Made by a program: the position numbers and the translations under genes | From: Bacteroidaceae bacterium | GTDB lineage: Bacteria; Bacteroidota; Bacteroidia; Bacteroidales; Bacteroidaceae | Reading direction: 5' to 3' | DNA length: 64,000 nucleotides | Assembly: GCA_017520935.1 (NCBI GenBank) | Contig: JAFXEF010000030.1 | Coordinates: 1-64,000 of the forward strand | Part shown: piece by piece, positions 32,251 to 39,713 of the stretch | Layout of the letters: each line of letters starts with the position of its first letter | Numbering within the stretch: the stretch's first letter is position 1 | The notes under the pieces: model-generated | What the model saw: the letters and a program-made list of their open reading frames with translations, nothing else | Databases searched by the model: none | Told to the model about the DNA's origin: nothing

Positions 32251-32318
32251 GGCTTTCATTCTGAGTACAACGAAGAAACGTATTCGCTCACAGTACGCTG
32301 TTTCTTTCACACGGACTA

Positions 32319-32463
32319 ATGTCTCACACAGATCTCACAAATCTCACAGATAGCGCGTCGCTTCGCCCGCGCTTGTCGGCTTTGCCGAGTGTTCTCAGCT
32401 GGATGGCACACACAAGCGTTAGCGCGTGTGATTCGTGAGATTTGTGAGATCTGTGTGAGACAT
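32319..32463. repeat. 145-bp element with perfect 29-bp inverted ends
   Basis: Bases 32319-32347 are the exact reverse complement of 32435-32463. The 87-bp interior contains smaller palindromes (TCGGC/GCCGA and CACAC/GTGTG). Nothing codes for protein. It may be a non-autonomous mobile hairpin element or a bidirectional terminator. Confidence 0.85.
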
Positions 32464-32522
32464 AAATCATTTGCGTGAGGCATCTATGCCAATCGTACAA
32501 ATCGAACCAATTCGTTATCCAA

Positions 32523-32626
32523 GTTGATTCTTACCCTTGCAGCCCCTCCTTCACCATCTTGAGGCTATGCGGCGTGTGCGGCGCAGATGTTGATTCTTAC
32601 CCTTGCAGCCCCTCCTTCACCATCTT
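32523..32626. repeat. 38-bp direct duplication of the uvrC tail
   Basis: Bases 32523-32560 equal 32589-32626, the latter covering the last codons and stop of uvrC. The 28 bp between are unique. Confidence 0.9.
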
Positions 32627-34414
32627 CGCCTTGCTCTTGCCAATGACAGCCTCTAACTCTTCGATGGGAGCCTCCTTGATGCGCTTCACCGTCTTGAAGT
32701 GGGCGAGCAGGGCCTCCTTGCTCTTTGCGCCGATGCCCTTGATGTTGTCGAGCGCCGAGGCGGTCTGCCGCTTGCTGCGCTTGTCGCGATGGAAGGTGAT
32801 GGCAAAGCGGTGCACCTCGTCCTGTATGCGTTCGAGCAGATGGAAGAGTGCGCTCTGCTGCTTCAGCCCGATGCTCATCGCGGGGAAGCCGAAGAGGAGT
32901 TCGGCTGTGCGGTGGCGGTCGTTCTTGGCCAAGCCGGCAATGGCGATGTGCAGCCCCAGCGTGTCTTCCACCACTTCGCGGATGACCTCCATCTGTCCCT
33001 TGCCACCATCGGCAATGATGAGGTCGGGTAGGGGAATGCCCTCGGCAATCATACGCGAGTAGCGGCGATACACCACCTCGCGCATCGAGGCATAGTCGTC
33101 GGGGCCCACAACGGTCTTGATATTATACTTGCGGTACTCCTTCTTGCTGGGCTTGCCCATTCGGAAGACAATGCAGGCGGCCACGGCATCGGTGCCCGAG
33201 ATATTGGAGTTGTCAAAACACTCGATGTGAACGGGCATTTTGTCGAGCTTGAGATGCTCTTGTATCTCCTTGAGCAGGCGTGTGCTCTTCTGCTCGGGGT
33301 TGAGCTTGTCGGCCTGCTTCAGGCGGTCGAGCTTATACTGCTTCACGTTGAGCAACGAGAGGTCGAGCAGTTTCTTGCGGTCGCTGCGCTGCGGCACGGT
33401 GAAGGTGACGCCCTCCAGGTCGATGTCCACGGGAAAAGGCACCACAATCTCCTTCGACTGGCTCTTGTAGCGCTCGCGCATCTCCACGATGCCCAGCGTG
33501 AGCAGCTCCTCGCGCGTCTCGTTCATCTTCTTCTTGTACTCGAAGGTGAAAGCCTGGTTGATGGCTCCGTTGGTGATGTGCAGGTAGTTGATGAAGGCGC
33601 TGCCGTCGTCCTCCTCGATGGAGAACACGTCCACGTTGTCGATGATGTGGCTCACCACCTCGCTCTTCTCGCGGAAGCGCTCTAAGGCATCGTACTTGCG
33701 CTTCAGCTCCATGGCCTCCTCAAAGCGCATCTCCTCGCTCAGGCGGCGCATCTCGTCCATCAGGCTACGGCTCAGTTCCTTGGTGTTGCCACGCAAGATT
33801 TCCCTGATTTCACCGATCTGTTCCATGTATTCATCGCGGCTCTGCAGCGCGATGCACGGGGCCTTGCAACGCTTGATATGATAGTCGAGGCAGGGCCTGA
33901 ACTTGCCGCTGCGGATGTTCTCGGGAGTGAGCGCGAGGTTACACGTGCGCACCGTATAGAGCTGCTTGATGAGCCCAAGTATCTCGTTGAGCGTGGGTAT
34001 ATGGCTGTAGGGGCCGAAGTACTGCGAGCCGTTGCGGATAATCTTGCGGGTCTTGAACACCTTGGGGAAGTATTCGTTAGTAATGCAGATGGAGGGATAC
34101 GACTTATCGTCCTTGAGCAGCACGTTGTAGCGCGGCTTGTACTTCTTGATGAGGTTGTTCTCGAGCAGCAGTGCATCCTCCTCGCTCTTCACCACCACGT
34201 AGCGAATATCGGCGATTTGACCGACGAGAACACGCGTCTTTCCCGTCTGCTCCTTCTGGAAATACTGGCTCACGCGCCGCTTCAGATTCTTTGCCTTACC
34301 CACATAGATCACCGTGCCCTCCTTGTTGAGATACTGATAGCACCCCGGCGTGTCGGGCAGGTTCTCCACAATGGACTGCAAGTAGGGATTCTTCTTTAGT
34401 GGGCTTTCAAACAT
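32597..34414 (-). CDS. uvrC: UvrABC nuclease subunit C
   Basis: UvrC makes the two incisions flanking DNA damage in nucleotide excision repair. The 605-residue protein has the GIY-YIG domain at the start ('PGCYQYLNKEGTVIYVGKAK', residues 23-42), a UVR motif near residues 205-240 ('EEMRFEEAMELKRKYDAL'), the RNase-H-like endonuclease core 'IECFDNSNISGTDAVAACIV' and 'DLIIADGGKGQME', and helix-hairpin-helix motifs at the end ('NIKGIGAKSKEALL'). Length is normal. Its last codons are duplicated just downstream. It is probably monocistronic. Confidence 0.97.
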   Translation of the reverse strand: MFESPLKKNPYLQSIVENLPDTPGCYQYLNKEGTVIYVGKAKNLKRRVSQYFQKEQTGKTRVLVGQIADIRYVVVKSEEDALLLENNLIKKYKPRYNVLLKDDKSYPSICITNEYFPKVFKTRKIIRNGSQYFGPYSHIPTLNEILGLIKQLYTVRTCNLALTPENIRSGKFRPCLDYHIKRCKAPCIALQSRDEYMEQIGEIREILRGNTKELSRSLMDEMRRLSEEMRFEEAMELKRKYDALERFREKSEVVSHIIDNVDVFSIEEDDGSAFINYLHITNGAINQAFTFEYKKKMNETREELLTLGIVEMRERYKSQSKEIVVPFPVDIDLEGVTFTVPQRSDRKKLLDLSLLNVKQYKLDRLKQADKLNPEQKSTRLLKEIQEHLKLDKMPVHIECFDNSNISGTDAVAACIVFRMGKPSKKEYRKYNIKTVVGPDDYASMREVVYRRYSRMIAEGIPLPDLIIADGGKGQMEVIREVVEDTLGLHIAIAGLAKNDRHRTAELLFGFPAMSIGLKQQSALFHLLERIQDEVHRFAITFHRDKRSKRQTASALDNIKGIGAKSKEALLAHFKTVKRIKEAPIEELEAVIGKSKAKMVKEGLQG

Positions 34415-34438
34415 AATCTAAACAGCTTATAACCCATC

Positions 34439-35626
34439 TTACATCCACAGTCGTTCCAAATCAAGTTGTAGGAACTCCTCTACAGGAATCCCTCCAGAGC
34501 CTACGATGATGGCGTGGCGAGGACTAAAGCGCTCACGGAAGAGCGGAAGCCCCTTGTTTGTGGTGCGGTGCCCGCTCTTGACCTCTATAGCAATGGTTTC
34601 TCCTTGTCGTTCAAGTATGTAATCTACCTCGTTAGACGCTTCGCGCCAATAGAACAGTCTATAACCTATGAGGTCGGCATTGTTTATAAGGTATGCTCCT
34701 ACGGCTGTCTCTACCCACCTCCCCCACTGCTTACTGTCGGTAAATGCCTGTTCGTAGCTCTTGCCATTCAGGGCTGAAAGCAGAGCAGAGTTATATACCT
34801 GGAACTTTGGTACACTATTATATTTACGTGCTTTGTCGCTGGCATACTTTTGTAGGCCACCCAACAAGTAACATTCGTTGAGTATGGTGAGGTAATTACT
34901 CAGCGTAGTAACGTTGCCACCATCTTGTAACTGGCCTAAAACCTTGTTGAGCGAAAGTTCCTCACCGGAATATGTACAACCCAACTCAAACAGGTTGCGC
35001 ATCAAAGCTGGTTTATATATGGTAGAGGTCAGTATTACATCCTTCTCTATCGAAGGGCCTATGATGGCATCCGTCACATATCCACGCCAACGATGCTCGT
35101 TGCCGATGAGTGTAGCTCCTCCAGGATAGCCACCAAAGTAGATGTATTGATTGATATCCCATCCGAAGGCATCGTGCATCTCCCGATAGTTCCAATGAGG
35201 CATGCGTATCAGTTCGAATCGTCCCATCAATGATTCTGTGAGCCCTCTCTTCAGCAATAAACGCGACGAACCGAGTATCACTACCTTAATATTGCGGTCG
35301 GCAAAGGTATCACTATCCCATTCGCGCTTCACAATCTCGCTCCAGTTGTCAATCTTATGTATCTCATCAATGACCAGAAGATGCTCCTTCTCACCTCGGA
35401 ACTGCATTTGCTGACGTACACTCTCCCACACGCTGCTTATCCACTCACCGCCCATCTCGCCTATACCATCGGCCAACTCCAAGGTGTAAGGAATAGTAAG
35501 TGTGCTTAATATCTGCTTCACCAAAGTAGACTTACCTACTTGACGTGGACCTGCTATGACCTGGATAAATCGTCTGGGCTCGGCAATCCTTTCATATAAG
35601 ATGCTATATTGTTCTCTCTGATACAT
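34439..35626 (-). CDS. AAA ATPase with DUF4143 domain
   Basis: The 395-residue protein has Walker A 'IAGPRQVGKSTLV' and Walker B 'EHLLVIDEIHK', then 'VVILGSSRLLLKRGLTESLMGRFE' and a C-terminal DUF4143 nuclease-like domain with 'WREASNEVDYILERQGETIAIEVKSG', where E-x-D...E-x-K suggests a PD-(D/E)XK core. Such ATPases are widespread in Bacteroidales; no clear role is established. The start is the ATG at 35626 (MYQREQYS), or possibly 35638. Its promoter (35655-35685) overlaps the first copies of a 22-bp repeat array, suggesting regulation by a protein that binds the repeats. A relative lies at 38313. Confidence 0.85.
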   Translation of the reverse strand: MYQREQYSILYERIAEPRRFIQVIAGPRQVGKSTLVKQILSTLTIPYTLELADGIGEMGGEWISSVWESVRQQMQFRGEKEHLLVIDEIHKIDNWSEIVKREWDSDTFADRNIKVVILGSSRLLLKRGLTESLMGRFELIRMPHWNYREMHDAFGWDINQYIYFGGYPGGATLIGNEHRWRGYVTDAIIGPSIEKDVILTSTIYKPALMRNLFELGCTYSGEELSLNKVLGQLQDGGNVTTLSNYLTILNECYLLGGLQKYASDKARKYNSVPKFQVYNSALLSALNGKSYEQAFTDSKQWGRWVETAVGAYLINNADLIGYRLFYWREASNEVDYILERQGETIAIEVKSGHRTTNKGLPLFRERFSPRHAIIVGSGGIPVEEFLQLDLERLWM

Positions 35627-35654
35627 ACGGCATTCCATTTTTTGTTGGTAACCG

Positions 35655-35685
35655 CAAAGGTATATCAAATTCTCAAAACCACAAA
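35655..35685 (-). promoter_or_regulatory. Promoter of the DUF4143 ATPase gene
   Basis: Minus strand TTTG (35685-35682), 19 bases, TACCTTTG (35662-35655). The first repeat copy (35668-35689) lies between the two boxes and covers -33. Confidence 0.75.
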
Positions 35686-35777
35686 GATAAATTCTCAAAA
35701 GTAGGTGCAAAAATTCTCTATTCTTACCTCAGAAATTCTCAAAAGTGAGTTCAGAAATTCTCAATCATACCAAAGAA
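35668..35777. repeat. Five AATTCTC repeats with exact 22-bp period
   Basis: AATTCTC starts at 35668, 35690, 35712, 35734 and 35756; three of the five copies continue AAAA exactly and a fourth nearly so. The remainder of each unit varies. So the fixed part recurs on one face of the helix. Confidence 0.8.
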
Positions 35778-35807
35778 TAACTCCGACGGAACAAACAAAA
35801 AATTCAA

Positions 35808-35865
35808 ATATCCACGGATATTTCATCACGTATCCATGGATATTTCATTACGTATCCGCGGATAT
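35808..35865. repeat. Three TATCC-NN-GGATA palindromes with 22-bp period
   Basis: TATCCACGGATA, TATCCATGGATA and TATCCGCGGATA, starting at 35809, 35831 and 35853, are separated by TTTCATCACG-like linkers. The central two bases differ but stay palindromic in two of the copies. Confidence 0.8.
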
Positions 35866-36040
35866 TTAAGTTTTTGAACATGCAGATGCAACTTATTGGG
35901 TGAATAGAATAGAAGAAAAGATACGCTGCGGCTCAGAAAAACTAACCTCAAATGTTGCTTTTTCAGTTGTCTTGCTGTACCTTTATCTTGCTTTGGCAAG
36001 AAGAAGTTAGGCTGCGATTTAGCGACTTCGTCACACTCCT

Positions 36041-36124
36041 CGGGGAACCTAAAGGTTCCTTCGTCGCAACCGACGCTCATTGACTTCAGCCCCTACGGGC
36101 GTCGACCTAAAGGTTCAGCGTCGG
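36041..36124. repeat. Palindromic intergenic element
   Basis: GGAACCtaaaGGTTCC (36044-36059) and the inverted pair CCGACGCT/AGCGTCGG (36070-36077 with 36117-36124), with ACCTAAAGGTTC present twice. No gene is convincing between 35866 and 36149. Confidence 0.45.
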
Positions 36125-36149
36125 CGGGATAAAAAATAAATGAATTTAT

Positions 36150-36180
36150 TTTGTTCTCCTCTCGGTTTGCACTAACTTTG
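36150..36180 (+). promoter_or_regulatory. Promoter of the hydrolase leader
   Basis: TTTG (36150-36153), 19 bases, TAACTTTG (36173-36180). The transcript should start at the hairpin at 36185. Confidence 0.75.
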
Positions 36181-36183
36181 CAG

Positions 36184-36376
36184 CGATGAGTCGAAAGATT
36201 CGTCAAGACATTTTGGTAAAATAGAAGCGTTATGCTCTCTTGTTAATGGAAACGTAGGAATTTTTCAGAAATGCAAGGTTAGTATAATGGTTCTGTGCGC
36301 TTCGCGTGGGCTATTATCCCCATTTATTTCAGGTTTCCTACGATCTCCATTAACGATGTGGCGTATCAGGCCACGC
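36184..36376 (+). ncRNA. Structured leader RNA ahead of the hydrolase gene (candidate)
   Basis: The first 33 bases (36184-36216) are identical to 30029-30061 and fold into the same GAAA-capped hairpin. A large stem follows in two parts: 36242-36250 with 36346-36354 (9 bp) and 36253-36260 with 36335-36342 (8 bp), enclosing 74 bases. A hairpin GTGGC/GCCAC (36358-36374) then precedes TTCTTATTC. The coding start is 110 bases further on. Confidence 0.55.
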
Positions 36377-36486
36377 TTCTTATTCACTTTAGTTAGGTTT
36401 AATTTATTAACTTTATGTATAACTAAAAATATTACAGCGTTTTTGCAGAAATATAAAAATGCATGTATATAAAAACTCCAACTTAT

Positions 36487-37785
36487 ATGATAAAAAGAAT
36501 ACTGATTACTAGCATTATATTATTGTACGCGATATCGAATGCTAATGCTCAGACAGGCACATGGTCTGGCAAATTAGATATACAAGGAACGAAATTGTCC
36601 TTAGTCTTTAATCTTGATGGAGATAAACCTACTATGGACTCCCCAGATCAGGGTGTAAAGGGGTTAGCTGCACAGGTAGAGAGAGGTTTGGACGGAAAGA
36701 TTATTATCAAGGTCCCTTCACTTGCTATAAATTATGAGGGAGCATGGCAAGAAAATAAAATTGTTGGTACTTTCAATCAGATGAATGTATCGCTTCCTTT
36801 AACGCTCACTCCGGGTGAGGATAAGCCAAATCGTCCACAGACTCCTGTAGGACCATTTCCGTATGCTACGGAGGAGGTATCATTTGCAAATGGCAACTAT
36901 ATATTAAGCGGTACCCTTACTTTGCCTGAAGGATATTCGCGAAAGACCCCAGTTCTTTTAATGGTGACTGGTAGCGGACAGCAAAATCGTGATGAAGAGC
37001 TTTTCGATCACAAGCCGTTCGCTGTCATTGCAGATGCTCTTGCCCGTGCAGGTGTCGCAACTTTACGGTACGATGACAGAGGATTCGGCGATTCTTCTGC
37101 AAAACCAATGGAGTGGACTACTGAAGATTTTAAATTAGATGCCTTGGCTGGCCTTGAACTGTTAAGAGGAAGATTTGACAAGGTTGGAGTGCTTGGTCAT
37201 AGTGAAGGAGGAACGATCGCCATGATGATTGCAGCTGAAAAAAAAGCTGATTTCATTGTCAGCCTTGCAGGAATGGCTATTAGCGGTGCAGAAACACTTT
37301 TATGGCAGAACAGAGTTGCACTTAAAGGGCTAGGATTTACGGATGAGCAAGTAGAATCATATTGTAAGATGCTTGAAACAGCTTTTGACGTCAGAGTTAA
37401 CGGAGGCAGAATGCCTAATCCGGATGACTATGATGTCCCTGAATCCTTGTTACAGAACTATTGGGCTGTGGTAGCTCAAATTCAGATGCCATATATGATA
37501 CACCTCCTGTCTCTGGATGCCCGTTCTATACTTGGTAATGTAACGTGTCCAGTATTAGCCTTGAATGGTTCAAAGGACAATCAAGTAGATCACGAAAGCA
37601 ATCTAAGCGCAATCCGTAATGGCCTTCCTAGTAATTCAAAAAACTGCATTGAAACAATTGATGGTGTTAACCACCTGTTTCAGCATTGTAAAACAGGCCA
37701 GGTTCCAGAATATCGAACTATTGAAGAAACCTTTGCACCTGAAGTACTAGAAATAATCATCAAGTGGATGTCTGATTTCAAATAA
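36487..37785 (+). CDS. Secreted alpha/beta hydrolase
   Basis: The 432-residue protein has a signal peptide (MIKRILITSIILLYAISNANA), an N-terminal beta domain (about 22-120, 'GTWSGKLDIQGTKLSLVFN') like the DUF3887/lipocalin-like domain often preceding such hydrolases, and a hydrolase domain. The nucleophile Ser is in 'VGVLGHSEGGTIAMM', the oxyanion region 'LLMVTGSGQQNRDE', the acid in 'LNGSKDNQV' and the His in 'DGVNHLFQH'. It belongs to the alpha/beta hydrolases of the 'dienelactone hydrolase/BAAT' type; the substrate is unknown. The codon use is more AT-rich than that of the neighbours. A long structured leader precedes it, the 5' end of which is shared with the gene at 30270. Confidence 0.87.
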   Translation: MIKRILITSIILLYAISNANAQTGTWSGKLDIQGTKLSLVFNLDGDKPTMDSPDQGVKGLAAQVERGLDGKIIIKVPSLAINYEGAWQENKIVGTFNQMNVSLPLTLTPGEDKPNRPQTPVGPFPYATEEVSFANGNYILSGTLTLPEGYSRKTPVLLMVTGSGQQNRDEELFDHKPFAVIADALARAGVATLRYDDRGFGDSSAKPMEWTTEDFKLDALAGLELLRGRFDKVGVLGHSEGGTIAMMIAAEKKADFIVSLAGMAISGAETLLWQNRVALKGLGFTDEQVESYCKMLETAFDVRVNGGRMPNPDDYDVPESLLQNYWAVVAQIQMPYMIHLLSLDARSILGNVTCPVLALNGSKDNQVDHESNLSAIRNGLPSNSKNCIETIDGVNHLFQHCKTGQVPEYRTIEETFAPEVLEIIIKWMSDFK

Positions 37786-37874
37786 TCTAATCCCGCCACG
37801 GCGGATATACCCTATCCGTCGTTTATTATGAGTATTAGGGTCTGTGCCCCAAGAAAAAGCATACAGATTTCTGG

Positions 37875-37936
37875 AAAAGTCCATAAGGTCTGCGAAGAAT
37901 AGACGAAGGCGTACTTCGCAGGCCTTATGGGATTTT
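37875..37936 (+). terminator. Very strong hairpin after the hydrolase gene
   Basis: A 17-bp stem with one wobble (37881-37897 with 37914-37930), extended by AAAA/TTTT across a two-base mismatch. T-rich sequence follows. Confidence 0.65.
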
Positions 37937-37945
37937 CGTTGCTAT

Positions 37946-38092
37946 TCACTCCTCCTTTCCATAAGCCATAAATCCTATCGGCTTGCGGTCAGTAGGAACC
38001 TGTTTCTGATTATTGGCCAACTGCGAGAGAGCCAAATAGATATCGTCGAGTTCGCGACGCGTGTCTTCACTCACTATATCCACGACCTGTGT
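37946..38092 (-). pseudogene. Tail of an ORF6N-like protein
   Basis: The minus strand reads 'TQVVDIVSEDTRRELDDIYL', 'ALSQLANNQKQVPTDRKPIG' and 'FMAYGKEE' followed by TGA, preceded by an in-frame stop. The ending 'RKPIGF' and the helical 'ELDDIYLALSQLANNQK' resemble the C-terminus of ORF6N-domain phage-type antirepressor proteins. The N-terminal domain is absent. Confidence 0.5.
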
Positions 38093-38165
38093 TCAAGGTC
38101 ACAAATTGTGATCTTGAAAAGATACTGACCTCATCCTAGGTTAGTTGGTACACAAAGTCATCATG

Positions 38166-38274
38166 TCATACCTTCAAAAACACCTGCTGCCTATACATCA
38201 CTCGCAGAATCTGGTAGATGATGACCGCATTGGCAATGGCGATGAGGGTGGGGTAGAAGTCGCCGGTGTAGGCT
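38166..38274 (-). pseudogene. Detached tail copy of the DUF5009 acetyltransferase gene
   Basis: 109 bp nearly identical to the 3' end of the gene at 39714 (39714-39822). It encodes 'AYTGDFYPTLIAIANAVIIY' and 'QILRVMYRQQVFLKV' with its own stop (TGA instead of TAA). It is separated from the parent gene by the ATPase gene at 38313. Confidence 0.85.
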
Positions 38275-38312
38275 ACCGCTCACGCCTCTACCCATTCTAT
38301 CGACCCAGCCTC

Positions 38313-39575
38313 TTATTCAAGCAACCATTTCCATATAGGAACCACCCCTATAGTTAGTCCGTTTACTTCGATTGTCTCTTCTTCATCATAAGTGATGATG
38401 AGAGCTCTCTTCAGTGGGTATGCCTTGTGCAGAGCAACAAGCGCTGAGACCTCACGCTTTCGGGTATCTTGGTCATTGAGGCTATATGCTGCTTGTATGG
38501 CGAGGTCTTCTTCTGGAACATAGAAGTCTACCTCTATATTCTTGTTATAGAAATAGATGCGAGGAGAGTCTGTATCGGCATATTTCTTATACAAGGTGAT
38601 AGCGCACAAGTTTTCCAGTAATGAGCTATCTTGATCGGTAAGGAATATGCTCAGCAATCCGTTGTCGGTAAAGTAGTGTTTCTTGACCGTTTCCTTTTCT
38701 ACAAACTTGGAGGCATAATTATCTATGGTAAACAGTATGCAGGCTTCCTTGACATATCTTATATAGTCGATGATTGAGGCGGTATTGGTAGATACTCCAG
38801 TACTCTTCACCATATTGGCCAGGCGATTATAGGCAGTAGGTTGTTTCACATTCTCGGCCAAGCGCTTTATGGCAAGTCGCAACGCCTGCTCATTCTTTAC
38901 GCCATTGCGTTGTATCACATCGCCCAATATGATTTTTTCATATAATCCGTTGAGCCAATGCCGTTTGTTGCGGTACATCAGCAGCTCGGGGAAGCCTCCC
39001 CAACGGAAATACTCGTTCATCATCTGTTGCACCGTACCTTTCAGCTTGCCATACATCCATTCCTTGCCAAGTGTGATGCCTTGTGCCCCCAGATATTCAC
39101 GAAATGAATAGGGGTACACCTTCTCATCAAAGAATCGTGCTCCGAGCGTAGTGGCAATGTCCCTACTCAACATCTTGGCGTTGCTGCCAGTGATGTAGAC
39201 CATATATTTCTGATTGGCTAATCTACGGGCAAAATGTTCCCATCCATTGATATTTTGTATCTCGTCGAAGAAAAGAATAGGTTTGTCGGGATACATGCTG
39301 CTATAGGCCTGCAGTATCAGATCAAAGTCATCGGCACTCATACCTAAGAGGCGTTCGTCATCGAAGTTGATATATACCAGCTCCTTTACGCTGTGTCCCT
39401 GCTCTATCAAATGCTTAGCTCGCTGATATAGCAGATAGGATTTACCGGCTTGTCTGATTCCAACCAAGACATATCGTCCTTGTTCTTCAAACTCGAATGG
39501 ACGCTTGTAGAGTTCTACTTCCTGTAATTCTTCCTGTCCTTCAATGATTAAAGTCTTGAATACATCTTTGTTCAT
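38313..39575 (-). CDS. AAA ATPase, DUF4143 type
   Basis: This 420-residue protein has Walker A 'VLVGIRQAGKSYLLYQRA' and Walker B 'KPILFFDEIQNI', followed by 'YITGSNAKMLSRDIATTLGAR' and a C-terminal nuclease-like domain ('IYFYNKNIEVDFYVPEEDLAIQAAYSL'). It is only distantly similar to the ATPase at 34439. It is unusual in being bracketed by two 109-bp copies of the neighbouring gene's 3' end (38166-38274 and 39714-39822), which points to insertion here. A full promoter lies at 39604-39634. Confidence 0.87.
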   Translation of the reverse strand: MNKDVFKTLIIEGQEELQEVELYKRPFEFEEQGRYVLVGIRQAGKSYLLYQRAKHLIEQGHSVKELVYINFDDERLLGMSADDFDLILQAYSSMYPDKPILFFDEIQNINGWEHFARRLANQKYMVYITGSNAKMLSRDIATTLGARFFDEKVYPYSFREYLGAQGITLGKEWMYGKLKGTVQQMMNEYFRWGGFPELLMYRNKRHWLNGLYEKIILGDVIQRNGVKNEQALRLAIKRLAENVKQPTAYNRLANMVKSTGVSTNTASIIDYIRYVKEACILFTIDNYASKFVEKETVKKHYFTDNGLLSIFLTDQDSSLLENLCAITLYKKYADTDSPRIYFYNKNIEVDFYVPEEDLAIQAAYSLNDQDTRKREVSALVALHKAYPLKRALIITYDEEETIEVNGLTIGVVPIWKWLLE

Positions 39576-39603
39576 ACTTTGTCTTCTGAATGGATTGACG
39601 ATG

Positions 39604-39634
39604 CAAATATACTATTTTGTTTATTGAGAACAAA
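39604..39634 (-). promoter_or_regulatory. Promoter of the second DUF4143 ATPase gene
   Basis: Minus strand TTTG (39634-39631), 19 bases, TATATTTG (39611-39604). Confidence 0.75.
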
Positions 39635-39713
39635 TAAAAATAGAGATATTTATTTATCAACAGTAAACAAACAGCTATTTTTTCGCTCTTAGCTAAAGAT
39701 ATTCTACCATCCT

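Noticed and set aside
35826..36080. 84-codon minus-strand frame (MSVGCDEGTF...)
   Set aside because: It is made up mainly of palindromic intergenic repeats and shows no domain.
36260..36320. Degenerate tRNA in the hydrolase leader
   Set aside because: A GGTTAGTATAATGGTTC stretch resembles a D-arm, but no acceptor or anticodon stem can be drawn.
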